A stretch of DNA of 64,000 bases, from assembly GCF_003443995.1 (NCBI RefSeq), contig NZ_QWEY01000001.1, forward strand, positions 620,001 to 684,000, given 5' to 3'. Numbering within the stretch: the stretch's first letter is position 1; each line of letters begins with the position of its first letter. Shown piece after piece: positions 1 through 8,270 of this stretch. Both the position numbers and the translations under genes were made by a program. Source of the DNA: Pseudotabrizicola alkalilacus (GTDB taxonomy: Bacteria; Pseudomonadota; Alphaproteobacteria; Rhodobacterales; Rhodobacteraceae). The notes under the pieces were generated by a model. The model did no database searches. It was not told the origin of the DNA and was given only the letters and a program-made list of their open reading frames with translations.

Positions 1-2
1 TG

Positions 3-536
3 GGCATGTCGGTGGCACAGCTGCCGGGTGGCGAGATCGTGCCCGCGATGGAGCGTGGCGTGATCGACGCGTTCGAGTTCAACAACCCGTCATCCGACCG
101 CCGCTTCGGCGCACAGGATGTGGCCAAGAACTATTATCTGTCGTCCTATCATCAGGCGTCGGAAGCGTTTGAATTCACCTTCAACAAGGATTTCCTGGAA
201 GATCTGGACCCGGATCTGCAGGCGATCCTGAAATATGGTGTCGAGGCTTCGGCCACATCGAACCTTGCGCTGGCCATGCGTGAATATTCCAAGGATCTGG
301 CAGAGCTGCAGGCCGACAATGGCGTGATCGTTCACCGCACCTCGAAAGAGATCCTTGAGGCGCAGCTGGGGGCCTGGGATACGCTGATTGCCGATCTGGA
401 AGGCGATGCCTTCAACAAGAAGGTGATGGACAGCCAGCGCGAGTGGGTGGAAAAGGTCGCCTATTACGAGCTGATGAACGCGCCGGATCTGGGGCTGGCT
501 TACGAGCATTACTTCCCCGGCAAGCTGAAACTGTAA
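3..536 (+). CDS. TRAP transporter solute-binding protein, DctP family (5' partial)
   Basis: C-terminal part (about 177 residues) of a periplasmic binding protein of a tripartite ATP-independent periplasmic transporter; the start and signal peptide lie before the window. The fragment opens with a Gly-Gly-Glu-Ile-Val-Pro-Ala-Met segment followed by a Gly-Val-Ile-Asp-Ala-Phe-Glu stretch, the part of DctP/TakP proteins that lines the ligand cleft, and ends with long helices. The two TRAP permease genes follow on the same strand, which supports the call. The style resembles the TakP-like (2-oxo acid/organic acid) group, but the ligand-binding Arg region is mostly outside the window, so the substrate cannot be named. 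A GC-rich hairpin follows the stop. Confidence 0.88.
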   Translation, partial: GMSVAQLPGGEIVPAMERGVIDAFEFNNPSSDRRFGAQDVAKNYYLSSYHQASEAFEFTFNKDFLEDLDPDLQAILKYGVEASATSNLALAMREYSKDLAELQADNGVIVHRTSKEILEAQLGAWDTLIADLEGDAFNKKVMDSQREWVEKVAYYELMNAPDLGLAYEHYFPGKLKL

Positions 537-543
537 TCTGATC

Positions 544-571
544 CGGGGGCGCGTGAACCGCGCCCCCGTTT
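544..571 (+). terminator. Stem-loop after TRAP binding-protein gene
   Basis: CGGGGGCGCG (544-553) pairs perfectly with CGCGCCCCCG (559-568) around a 5-nt loop and is followed by TTT. It sits between the binding protein and the permease genes and could be a partial terminator or an mRNA 3'-end stabiliser that keeps binding-protein expression above permease expression (inference). Confidence 0.7.
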
Positions 572-637
572 CTTCTGCGCCGTGATCCTTGCTGCGGGCT
601 GATCTGCCTGCATGACCGCTTGAACGGAGTTTCCCAC

Positions 638-1234
638 ATGCTCGGGTATATTCGATTTGCTGATCGGCTTTCGGCCTGGTTCGGCAAGACCTTTGGCTGG
701 CTGGTCATCCTGATGACCTTTGGCATGGCTTATGAGGTGATGGTGCGTTACGCGTTCAACCGGCCGACGCCCTGGGCGCTGGACCTGAGTTTCATCATGT
801 ATGGCACGGTGTTCATGATGGGCGGGGCCTATACGCTGTCGCGTGGCGGGCATGTGCGCGGGGATTTCCTGTACCGGACATGGCGACCGCAGACGCAGGC
901 GCTGGTCGATCTGGTGCTCTATGTCCTGTTCTTCTTTCCCGGCATTCTGGCGCTGGTGTTTACCGGCTGGAAATACTCTTCCCGGTCGTGGGGGTATGCC
1001 GAAGTGTCGGTCAACAGCCCGGCAGGGATTCCGATCTATCAGTTCAAATCGGTGATCGTGGCGGCAGGTATCCTGCTGCTGATCCAAGGGCTGGCGCAGG
1101 TGTTCCGCTGCATCATCTGCATGCGGAGCGGCATCTGGCTGGAGGCTGAGGAAGATGTCGAAGAGACCGAGAAACTGCTGATCAAACAGGCCGCCGAGGC
1201 CGCTGCCGACGCTGCCGCCAAAGCCCAAAGGTAA
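638..1234 (+). CDS. TRAP transporter small permease subunit (DctQ family)
   Basis: A 198-residue membrane protein forming the small (Q) subunit of the TRAP importer, which pairs with the large permease to receive solute from the binding protein. Four hydrophobic segments are visible (about residues 15-35, 48-68, 88-112 and 138-160), as is usual for DctQ. The C-terminus is an acidic then Ala-rich tail. The frame is open from a TTG at 620, but ATG 638 is preferred: GGAG lies at 626-629, 8 nt upstream, and the protein then begins MLGYIRFADRLS. It lies between the binding protein and the DctM gene. Confidence 0.9.
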   Translation: MLGYIRFADRLSAWFGKTFGWLVILMTFGMAYEVMVRYAFNRPTPWALDLSFIMYGTVFMMGGAYTLSRGGHVRGDFLYRTWRPQTQALVDLVLYVLFFFPGILALVFTGWKYSSRSWGYAEVSVNSPAGIPIYQFKSVIVAAGILLLIQGLAQVFRCIICMRSGIWLEAEEDVEETEKLLIKQAAEAAADAAAKAQR

Positions 1235-1272
1235 TCGGCCCAACCGCCGCCCCATTCCCGGAGTTCGCACAC

Positions 1273-2697
1273 GTGACCGACCCGCAAATCGCCCTCATGA
1301 TGCTGGGCATCTTCATTGCCTTTGTCTTTCTGGGTTTTCCGATTGCCTTTACGCTGATGGCGCTGGGCATTGCCTTTGGCTATTACGCCTATTTTGACCC
1401 CAGCCGGATGTGGCGGGCGTTCAACCGTCTGGGAGAGGACGCAAGCTGGTGGGACAGCACGAGTCTGTGGATCGAGGGGTTCTATAACAACCGGATCTTC
1501 GATCTGTTCGTGAACCAGACTTATACGGTGATCTCGAATGAGGTGCTGACCGCGATCCCGCTGTTCCTGTTCATGGGCTATATCGTCGAACGCGCCAATA
1601 TCGTTGACAAGCTGTTCGGCACATTGGCGATTGCCACCCGCAACATTCCCGGCTCGATGGGCGTGGCGGCACTGCTGACGTGCGCGCTGTTTGCGACGGC
1701 GACGGGGATTGTGGGTGCGGTGGTCACGCTGATGGGGCTGCTGGCGCTGCCGCAGATGCTGAAAGCGCGCTATGACCATTCCTTTGCCACCGGCATCATC
1801 TGCGCGGGCGGCACGCTGGGCATTCTGATTCCGCCGTCGATCATGCTGATCGTCTATGCGGCGTCATCGGGCGTGTCGATTGTGCGGCTCTATGCGGCGG
1901 CGTTGCTGCCGGGCTTTACGCTGGTGGGATTGTATCTGGTCTATATCGTCGGCCGGTCGATCCTGAATCCGAAACTTGCGCCAAAACCGACCAAAGAAGA
2001 AATGCCTGAGGTGCCGATGGCCCGGCTGGCATGGATGTTGCTGACCAGTTTCTTTCCGCTGGCATTCCTGATCTTTGCGGTGCTGGGCTCGATCCTGTTC
2101 GGGCTGGCGACACCGACCGAGGCCGCGTCGATTGGCGCGCTGGGCGGCATGGTGCTTGCGGTGGGTTATCGCGCCATGACCTTTGACCGGTTGCGCGAGA
2201 GTGTTTATCTGACCGTGCGCACCACGGCGATGGTGTGCTGGCTGTTCGTCGGGTCTTACACCTTCTCGGCGGTGTTCAGCTATCTGGGCGGCGAGCATGT
2301 GATTGCCGATTTCGTCATGGGTCTGGATCTGACGCCGATCCAGTTCCTGATTCTGGCGCAGGTGATCATTTTCCTGCTGGGCTGGCCGCTGGAATGGTCC
2401 GAGATCATCATCATCTTTGTGCCGATCTTCCTGCCGTTGCTGCCCTTGTTCGGGATTGATCCGCTGTTCTTTGGCGTGCTGGTGGCGCTGAACCTGCAGA
2501 CCTCGTTCCTGACTCCGCCGATGGCGATGAGTGCGTATTATCTGAAGGGCATCGCGCCGCCGCAGATCAAGCTGACCGAGATTTTCGCGGGCGTGCTGCC
2601 CTATTGCGGGATGGTGATCATCTGCATGGCGCTGCTCTATGCCTTCCCGCAGATCGTGTTCAGCCTGCCGGAGGCATTCTATGGGCCGGGCCGATAA
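1273..2697 (+). CDS. TRAP transporter large permease subunit (DctM family)
   Basis: A 474-residue polytopic membrane protein, the M subunit that carries Na+-coupled solute translocation in TRAP systems. It shows about a dozen hydrophobic segments and typical DctM loops, including a Gly-Thr-Leu-Gly-Ile-Leu-Ile-Pro-Pro-Ser motif in the first half and a Leu-Thr-Pro-Pro-Met-Ala motif near the C-terminus. A polar insertion near residues 45-70 (FDPSRMWRAFNR region) makes it longer than minimal DctM proteins (about 430) and resembles the mannitol/chloroaromatic-type branch. The start is GTG with GGAG at 1259-1262. The next gene begins inside its last codons, so the two are translationally coupled. 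Confidence 0.93.
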   Translation: MTDPQIALMMLGIFIAFVFLGFPIAFTLMALGIAFGYYAYFDPSRMWRAFNRLGEDASWWDSTSLWIEGFYNNRIFDLFVNQTYTVISNEVLTAIPLFLFMGYIVERANIVDKLFGTLAIATRNIPGSMGVAALLTCALFATATGIVGAVVTLMGLLALPQMLKARYDHSFATGIICAGGTLGILIPPSIMLIVYAASSGVSIVRLYAAALLPGFTLVGLYLVYIVGRSILNPKLAPKPTKEEMPEVPMARLAWMLLTSFFPLAFLIFAVLGSILFGLATPTEAASIGALGGMVLAVGYRAMTFDRLRESVYLTVRTTAMVCWLFVGSYTFSAVFSYLGGEHVIADFVMGLDLTPIQFLILAQVIIFLLGWPLEWSEIIIIFVPIFLPLLPLFGIDPLFFGVLVALNLQTSFLTPPMAMSAYYLKGIAPPQIKLTEIFAGVLPYCGMVIICMALLYAFPQIVFSLPEAFYGPGR

Positions 2698-4048
2698 AGT
2701 GGTGGATCTGACCGGCTTTGGCGCGTTGGTGTTGCGCGACCGTCTGGCATCTGGCGCGTTGCGCGCGGTCGAGGTGGTCGAGGCTTACCTTGCCCGCATT
2801 GCTGTGGTGGAGCCGCAGGTGCAGGCCTGGGCCTGGCTGGATGGCGACTATGCCCTTGAACAAGCGCGCGCCCTGGATGCGCGACGGCAGGCAGGGCGGC
2901 CCATCGGGCCGCTGCACGGGGTGCCGGTGGCGTTGAAGGACATCATCGACACCAAGGGCATTCCCACAGCGAACGGGCTGGCGGTGGATGCGGGCCGGGT
3001 GCCGGGCGAGGATGCATGGATCGTGGCGCGGCTGCGCGCGGCGGGGGCGATCATTCTGGGCAAGACGGTGACGACCGAGGGCGCCTATATGCACCCCGGC
3101 AAGACCCGCAACCCGCACAACGCCGCGCATACGCCGGGCGGGTCATCGCAGGGGTCGGCGGCGGCGGTGGCGGCGGGCATGGTGCCGCTGGCCATCGGCA
3201 CGCAGACCGGTGGATCGGTGATCCGGCCTGCGGCCTATTGCGGGGTGGTGGGGGTGAAGCCCAGCTTTGGGCTGATCCCGCGCACGGGGATTTTGCCGCA
3301 ATCGCCGTTTCTGGATACAGTGGGGGTGTTTGCCCGCTCGGTCGAGGATGCGGCTTTGCTGGTCGAGGTGTTGACCGGCCATGACCCGGCGGACAGCGCG
3401 ACCGAAGCCGTGCCGGTGCCGCGTTTGCTGGATGTGACCCTGGCAAAGGTGCCGGTCACGCCGATGTTTGCCTTTGTCCGCCCGCCCGGATGGCAGGAGG
3501 CCGATCCGCAGATGCGGGCGGCGGTGGAAGAAGTGGCGGCGCTCTTGGGCGAGCAGTGCTTTGAGGCCGATCTGCCGGGGCTGGCCGAGGTGGCGGCGAT
3601 CCGGCAGCGGATCAACTTTGCCGAGATGGCCAAGTGCTATTACGGGATCGAGCGGCGCGGGCGCGATCAGATGTCTGAGGTTTTGCGTGCCGCGATGGAT
3701 GAGGGCAAGGCGGTGCTGGCGCGCGATTATCTGGCGGCGCTGGACTGGCGCGCGCTGTTGAACGCGACGCTGCACCCGGTGTTTGAGCGCTGTGACGCCA
3801 TCCTGTGCCCGGCTGCCCCCGGCCCCGCGCCCGAGGGGCTGGCCTTTACCGGATCGGCGATCTTTAATGGGTTGTGGACTTTGGCCGGCGTGCCTGCGGT
3901 GACGGTGCCGTTGTTCTGGTCGGACAGCGGCTTGCCGATGGGGTTGCAGCTGGTGGGACGGCGTGGCGATGACGCGCGGCTGCTGCGCACCGCGCGTTGG
4001 CTGATGGCGCATGTGGAAATGCAGGCAAAAGGGGGCGCAAGCCAATGA
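2681..4048 (+). CDS. Amidase (amidase signature family)
   Basis: A 455-residue enzyme of the amidase-signature superfamily, which hydrolyses C-N bonds of amides. The Ser-cisSer-Lys triad is readable: Lys86 in VALKD, cis-Ser155 in GGSSQGS and nucleophile Ser179 in TGGSVIRPA. No signal peptide is seen, so it is cytosolic. ATG 2681 overlaps the end of the DctM gene by 17 nt, and its own stop overlaps the next start (ATGA). This tight coupling to a TRAP importer suggests that the imported compound, or its first product, carries an amide; this is inference. It could also be annotated as GatA-like, but there is no gatB or gatC nearby and it is not a housekeeping transamidosome locus. Confidence 0.9.
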   Translation: MGRADKVVDLTGFGALVLRDRLASGALRAVEVVEAYLARIAVVEPQVQAWAWLDGDYALEQARALDARRQAGRPIGPLHGVPVALKDIIDTKGIPTANGLAVDAGRVPGEDAWIVARLRAAGAIILGKTVTTEGAYMHPGKTRNPHNAAHTPGGSSQGSAAAVAAGMVPLAIGTQTGGSVIRPAAYCGVVGVKPSFGLIPRTGILPQSPFLDTVGVFARSVEDAALLVEVLTGHDPADSATEAVPVPRLLDVTLAKVPVTPMFAFVRPPGWQEADPQMRAAVEEVAALLGEQCFEADLPGLAEVAAIRQRINFAEMAKCYYGIERRGRDQMSEVLRAAMDEGKAVLARDYLAALDWRALLNATLHPVFERCDAILCPAAPGPAPEGLAFTGSAIFNGLWTLAGVPAVTVPLFWSDSGLPMGLQLVGRRGDDARLLRTARWLMAHVEMQAKGGASQ

Positions 4049-4203
4049 ACAATGTGATGGCGCTTTTTGCGTTTGCGGTGTTGCTGGGGTTTCTGGGGAT
4101 CCTGCTGTGGCATGTCCCGCGCTGGGATCTGATCGGGGTGGTCAGCGTGACGGTGGCGCTGGCCGGATGGGATCTGATCACCAACCTGCGCAAGAGCGGT
4201 TAG
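4045..4203 (+). CDS. Small membrane protein, function unknown
   Basis: A 52-residue protein starting MNNVMALFAF, with two hydrophobic helices (about residues 5-20 and 24-42) and a short basic tail ending in LRKSG. ATG 4045 overlaps the amidase stop by 4 nt (ATGA), so it is the last gene of the TRAP-amidase operon. I do not recognise a family. It may be a small accessory subunit of the transporter or simply a conserved hypothetical. The operon overlap and clean hydrophobic pattern are the only support. Confidence 0.6.
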   Translation: MNNVMALFAFAVLLGFLGILLWHVPRWDLIGVVSVTVALAGWDLITNLRKSG

Positions 4204-4241
4204 CCCCGCGCGTCCGGCGGTGACGCTGGACGCGCGTAATG

Positions 4242-5006
4242 TCAGCTCTGCGGGCGCTCGGCCCAGCCGGCAAAGATGCGCTCCAGCACCAGCACGGCGT
4301 AATACAGCAGGATGCCGAGGGCGGCGAGGGCGATCAGAACCGCAAACATCAGCGGGTAGTCGCCATTGGTTTCGCCCGATTTGAACAGCGCGCCAAGGCC
4401 GCGGCCATGGGGGGCCACGATCTCCACCAGATTGGTGCCGATAAAGGCCAGCGTGACCGAGACCTTCAGCGCGCCGAAGAATTCGGGCAGGGTTTTGGGC
4501 AGGGCGATCTTGCGAAAGATCGTGAGGCGCGATGCGCCAAGGCTGCGCAGGATGTCGCGGTATTCGGGTTCCAGAGTGGACAGGCCGATGCCGACCGACA
4601 CCGCAATCGGGAAAAAGCTGATCAGAAACGCCATCAGCACGGTGTTGAAATCATGCTGGCCGATGAAGATCAGAGAGATCACCGGCACCAGCGTCGCCTT
4701 TGGGATCGCATTGAAGCCGACCAGCAGCGGGTAAAGCCCGTCACGGGCGATGCGCGAAAAGCCCATGATCATGCCGACGAGGGTGCCGAACAGCACTGCA
4801 AGGCCAAGACCGACAACGGTGCGCCACAGGGTTTGCCAGCCCATTTCCAGAAACAGCCAGCGGAATTTCCAGAACGCGGGCGGCAGGTCGGAAGGCGACG
4901 CCATCTTGTAATTGGGCCAGTCGTTGACCCAGACCAGCGCCTCCCATGCCCAGAGAAACAGGAGGACGGCCAGAATTGGCACGACGATTTTCTGCAGGGT
5001 TTCCAT
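4242..5006 (-). CDS. ABC transporter permease, SsuC/TauC/ThiX-like
   Basis: A 254-residue inner-membrane permease of the nitrate/sulfonate/taurine/thiamine-precursor import family (BPD_transp_1). It has about six hydrophobic segments and the conserved cytoplasmic EAA loop around residues 155-180 (ILRSLGASRLTIFRKIALP), which docks on the ATPase. It is the last gene of a minus-strand operon with the order binding protein, ATPase, permease; its ATG shares one base with the ATPase stop. It converges on the TRAP-amidase operon with a gap of only 38 nt. Substrate specificity is set by the binding protein and is not certain. Confidence 0.92.
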   Translation of the reverse strand: METLQKIVVPILAVLLFLWAWEALVWVNDWPNYKMASPSDLPPAFWKFRWLFLEMGWQTLWRTVVGLGLAVLFGTLVGMIMGFSRIARDGLYPLLVGFNAIPKATLVPVISLIFIGQHDFNTVLMAFLISFFPIAVSVGIGLSTLEPEYRDILRSLGASRLTIFRKIALPKTLPEFFGALKVSVTLAFIGTNLVEIVAPHGRGLGALFKSGETNGDYPLMFAVLIALAALGILLYYAVLVLERIFAGWAERPQS

Positions 5007-5794
5007 CAGTGCATCTCCCCGTCGCGGCCCTGGGCAATGCGGATCTGGTCGCGCAAGGTGTGCAGCATGTCCTGCGCCTTTGGCTGATAGAGGATGTCGA
5101 GCGTGCGGTCGGCGGGCAGGTCTACGTTCAACACCATCTGGGTGCGGGCGGGGCGGCCCGACAGCACAAACACCTGATCGCCCAGAAAGACGCTTTCGCG
5201 CAGGTCATGGGTGATCAGCACGCAGGTAAAGGGTTCAGCCGCGCGCAGATCACGCATGGTCTGCCACAGGTCTTCGCGGGTGAAATTGTCCAGCGCACCA
5301 AAGGGTTCGTCCATGATCAGCACATCGGGTTTATGCACGATGGCGCGGCACAGGCTGGCCCGTTGGCGCATGCCGCCCGACAATTCGCTGGGGCGTTTGG
5401 AGTCGAAGCCTTTCAGCCCGACCATTTCCAGCAGGTGCAAAGCACGCGCCTCACGCTCGGCCTGCGGCATACGGGGGGCGACGATTTCCAGCGGCAAGAT
5501 CACGTTTTCAAGGATCGTGCGCCATTCCAGCAGGACCGGGTTCTGAAACGCCATACCCACGGTCTTGCGGGGGCTGGTGACGCGCTCGCCATGTAGCCAG
5601 ACCTCACCCTGATCCGGTTTCATCAGCCCGGCAACAAGACGGGTGAGCGTGGATTTACCGCAGCCCGAAGGGCCGACAACGGCGGCAAATTCGCCTTCTG
5701 GCACGGCGATGTTCAGATTGTCCAGCACCGGCAGAGGACCGGATTTGGTACGATAGGCGTGGGTGACGCCTTTGATCTCGATGAGGTTTGCCAT
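5006..5794 (-). CDS. ABC transporter ATP-binding protein, SsuB/TauB-like
   Basis: A 262-residue ATPase that powers the importer. Walker A is GPSGCGKST (residues 41-49), the Q-loop is near AFQNP (about 82-86), the signature is LSGGMRQR (138-145) and Walker B with its catalytic Glu is VLIMDEPFGALD (158-169), followed by the H-loop His in ITHD. It belongs to the nitrate/sulfonate/taurine group. The stop overlaps the permease start by 1 nt. A GC-rich hairpin (5801-5822) separates it from the upstream binding-protein gene. Confidence 0.94.
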   Translation of the reverse strand: MANLIEIKGVTHAYRTKSGPLPVLDNLNIAVPEGEFAAVVGPSGCGKSTLTRLVAGLMKPDQGEVWLHGERVTSPRKTVGMAFQNPVLLEWRTILENVILPLEIVAPRMPQAEREARALHLLEMVGLKGFDSKRPSELSGGMRQRASLCRAIVHKPDVLIMDEPFGALDNFTREDLWQTMRDLRAAEPFTCVLITHDLRESVFLGDQVFVLSGRPARTQMVLNVDLPADRTLDILYQPKAQDMLHTLRDQIRIAQGRDGEMH

Positions 5795-5800
5795 GAGGTG

Positions 5801-5822
5801 CGCCGCCCGTTTCCGGGCGGCG
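5801..5822 (-). terminator. Stem-loop between ABC binding protein and ATPase genes
   Basis: CGCCGCCCG (5801-5809) pairs perfectly with CGGGCGGCG (5814-5822) around a 4-nt loop. It lies between the binding-protein stop and the ATPase start, with no clear T-run. It probably protects the upstream message or partly terminates it, giving more binding protein than membrane components (inference). Confidence 0.6.
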
Positions 5823-5828
5823 TGGGCC

Positions 5829-6836
5829 TTATTGCATCATCAGGCTGCCATCGGCGGGCAGCCATGTCGGGTCAAAGTACAGCGCGGCATCGGGGGCGTT
5901 GGTGAAGGTGTAGACCGATTTGGTCTGCTCGATCGCCTTTTCCATCCGGGCGGCGTCGATGTTGCCAAGGCCGTTGGTCATGACCCAGTCGGTCATCACG
6001 TTGTCCTTGATCGACAGCGCCAGACGCTCGCCCTCCAGCTCCGCATCGGCGGCGGGGTTGCGGGTGATCAGGCTGGCGATGGCGGCATCGGGGTCGGCGA
6101 CGGTGTCTTTCCAGCCCTTGGCAATGGCGCGCAGAAAGCCGGTCACCGCTTCTGGGTTGGCGGCGGCGAAGTCGGTGTTGACGATCACCGCATTGCCATA
6201 AAGCGCCACGCCGTGATCGGCCATCAGGATGACCGAGATGTCATCGGCTGGCACGCCGAGACGTTTGACGTTGAGGCTGGAGGTGAAGCTGAAGCCGGTG
6301 ACGGCGGCCACCTTGCCTTCGGCCAGCATCGGTTCGCGCACAGGAAAGCCGACGGGTTCCACCGTGACAGTCGCCATGTCGATGCCGTTTTCAGCCGCAA
6401 AGATCGGGAACTGCGCCCAGGCCCCATCCGGCGGCGGTGCGCCAAGGATCTTGCCGGAGATGTCGCCCGGCGCGGTGATGCCCAGCGATTTGCGGCCAAC
6501 CATGGCAAAGGGCGGCTTGTCATAGATCATCATCACCGCCGTCACCGGCGCGCCGGGGTTCTGGTCGAGGAATTTCATCAGGCTGTTGATATCGGCAAAG
6601 CCGACCGGATAAGCGCCGGTGGCCACCTTCGGGATCGCATCCAGCGAGCCTGCGCCTTCGGTGATCTCGACCGTCAGCCCCTCGGCGGCGAAATGGCCCT
6701 TGTCGAGGGCCACGAAATAGGGGGCGGCGGGGCCTTCGAATTTCCAGTCCAGCGCAAAGGGCATGGCGGTTTCGGCTTGGGCCACCTGTGCCACCAGAAG
6801 CGCGGTGACAAGGCCGGACAGGGCGATACGGATCAT
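5829..6836 (-). CDS. ABC transporter substrate-binding protein, NMT1/THI5-like
   Basis: A 335-residue periplasmic binding protein. The N-terminus is a signal peptide (about residues 1-21, ending AQA). The mature part begins with an ALDWKFEGPAAPYFVALDKG region typical of NMT1/THI5/SsuA/ThiY proteins, in which a Trp/Lys-rich start precedes the first ligand loop. It is the first gene of the minus-strand ABC operon. Candidate ligands for this fold include pyrimidine thiamine precursors, sulfonates and other small nitrogen compounds; nothing in the sequence singles one out. No thiamine riboswitch is evident upstream, which weakens a ThiY assignment. Confidence 0.88.
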   Translation of the reverse strand: MIRIALSGLVTALLVAQVAQAETAMPFALDWKFEGPAAPYFVALDKGHFAAEGLTVEITEGAGSLDAIPKVATGAYPVGFADINSLMKFLDQNPGAPVTAVMMIYDKPPFAMVGRKSLGITAPGDISGKILGAPPPDGAWAQFPIFAAENGIDMATVTVEPVGFPVREPMLAEGKVAAVTGFSFTSSLNVKRLGVPADDISVILMADHGVALYGNAVIVNTDFAAANPEAVTGFLRAIAKGWKDTVADPDAAIASLITRNPAADAELEGERLALSIKDNVMTDWVMTNGLGNIDAARMEKAIEQTKSVYTFTNAPDAALYFDPTWLPADGSLMMQ

Positions 6837-7036
6837 GGGGCAGACTCCGGTTGGGGTTTTCCCAATTGGTCAAGATTGCGCGACAGAGTCATAGGCCGGG
6901 GGCGTTGCGTGATGGATTTTTGTGCGCTTATGGCTGCAGATTGTGCAGTTCTTCCGGGAAATGCTGAAAATGGTGTCGTTCTGGGGAGGGTCTCGCCTCA
7001 GACTGAACGGCAACCGCCGGGGGCCACGGGCGGTGC

Positions 7037-7052
7037 CTCCGGCGGGAGTATT
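7037..7052 (+). repeat. Short hairpin repeat, copy 1
   Basis: The 16-mer CTCCGGCGGGAGTATT recurs in inverted orientation at 56994-57009. It contains the self-complementary CTCC/GGAG arms and lies between genes (downstream of the sugar kinase and upstream of the ABC binding protein on the minus strand). It looks like a dispersed intergenic repeat. Confidence 0.6.
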
Positions 7053-7104
7053 TGGCAAGCAGCAATCCGGCAGGGGGTTGCGGGATCTGGCAGGGGTGCA
7101 GAGA

Positions 7105-8013
7105 TCAGGCGAAGAGGGTGGGGACCAGCGCGCCGCGGGACTGGATGACCTGTGCCGCCAGTGCCATTGCGGCCTGTGCGGCGCGGTCCTCCGTTTCCCC
7201 CATGGCCAGATGGGCGAGAAAGCCGCCGGCAAAGCTGTCACCTGCGGCGGTGGTATCGACGATTTGCGCCACCGGGGTTGCGTCATGCTGGCGGGTGCCG
7301 TGAGCGGCGGACCACAGGGTGACCGGGCCGCCGCCATCCTTGACCACAATGCGGCTGGCCCCCGCCTGTTGATAACGGGCGATGGTGTCGGCGGCGGTCT
7401 GGTCACCCCAGAGGCCGGTTTCCTCGTCAAACGACGGCAGGACGATATCGGCCACCGATGCGCCCAGCATCACGCCGTCGCGCATCGCATCGGCCCCGTC
7501 CCAGAGGCGCGGACGCAGGTTGGTGTCAAAGGCGATCAGGCTGCCCTTGGCACGGGCGCGGGCCAGACCTGCGCAAAAGCTGCGGCGGTGGTCGGGCGAC
7601 AGGATAGCAAGGGTGATGGCGGAAAAATGGATGAGGCTGCGGCCATTCAGGGTCGCCTCCAGCCAGTCGGGGTCATCGGCCAGCATCCGGGCCGCCGACT
7701 GGCCGCGCCAGTAGGAAAAGCTGCGCTCGCCGTCGCGCAGGCTGATCATGTAAAGGCCCACGGTCCGGTCGGACAGGCGGCGCAGGGCGGTTGTGTCGAT
7801 GCCTTCACCGGCGATGAATGCAGCCATTTCATCAGAGACGGCATCGGTGCCGATGGCCGAGCCATAGGCGACGGTCCAGTCTGCGGGCAGCAGCCGGCGG
7901 GCATACCATGCGGTGTTGAAGGTATCCCCGGCGAAACCGCGCGCATAATCGCCGGAGGCGGTGGGCGACAGCTCGACCATGCATTCGCCAATGCTCAACA
8001 GGGATTTCGACAT
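7105..8013 (-). CDS. kdgK: 2-keto-3-deoxygluconate kinase, PfkB family
   Basis: A 302-residue ribokinase-family sugar kinase. It starts SLLSIGECMVEL, typical of KDG kinases, and has the C-terminal PfkB signature DTTAAGDSFAGGF (about residues 263-275), with the catalytic Asp in AAGDSF and the anion-hole glycines. An FDTNLRPRLW motif near residue 165 also matches KdgK. The predicted reaction is phosphorylation of 2-keto-3-deoxygluconate to KDPG for Entner-Doudoroff breakdown of uronates. It stands alone; no uronate genes are adjacent, so the exact sugar is a family-level call. It is divergent from the GlxA-type regulator. Confidence 0.85.
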   Translation of the reverse strand: MSKSLLSIGECMVELSPTASGDYARGFAGDTFNTAWYARRLLPADWTVAYGSAIGTDAVSDEMAAFIAGEGIDTTALRRLSDRTVGLYMISLRDGERSFSYWRGQSAARMLADDPDWLEATLNGRSLIHFSAITLAILSPDHRRSFCAGLARARAKGSLIAFDTNLRPRLWDGADAMRDGVMLGASVADIVLPSFDEETGLWGDQTAADTIARYQQAGASRIVVKDGGGPVTLWSAAHGTRQHDATPVAQIVDTTAAGDSFAGGFLAHLAMGETEDRAAQAAMALAAQVIQSRGALVPTLFA

Positions 8014-8270
8014 GGGGGCTGCTCCTATCCTACGCGGTGGCTGACGTTAGCCGAGCGGCATGGGGGCTGCAACCGGGGGGCTTTGCTATGTCTGCGGTCG
8101 CGGATCTGCGCAAAGGCCGGATCATTTGCGCACCGCGCCGTGCGGGAGCGCATGATGGGGTGCGGGGGCGCAACCCGGTTTGCCCGGCATTGTTTTCCGG
8201 CGCTTTGCTGCAGGATATGGCTTAAGCTCGGACTTGATGGCAAAGAGTGGCGGTTTTGGAGGGCTGGCTG

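Noticed and set aside
6837-7104. Thiamine-pyrophosphate riboswitch ahead of the NMT1-type binding protein
   Set aside because: I could not find the conserved CUGAGA and ACCUG-type elements in the leader on the minus strand.
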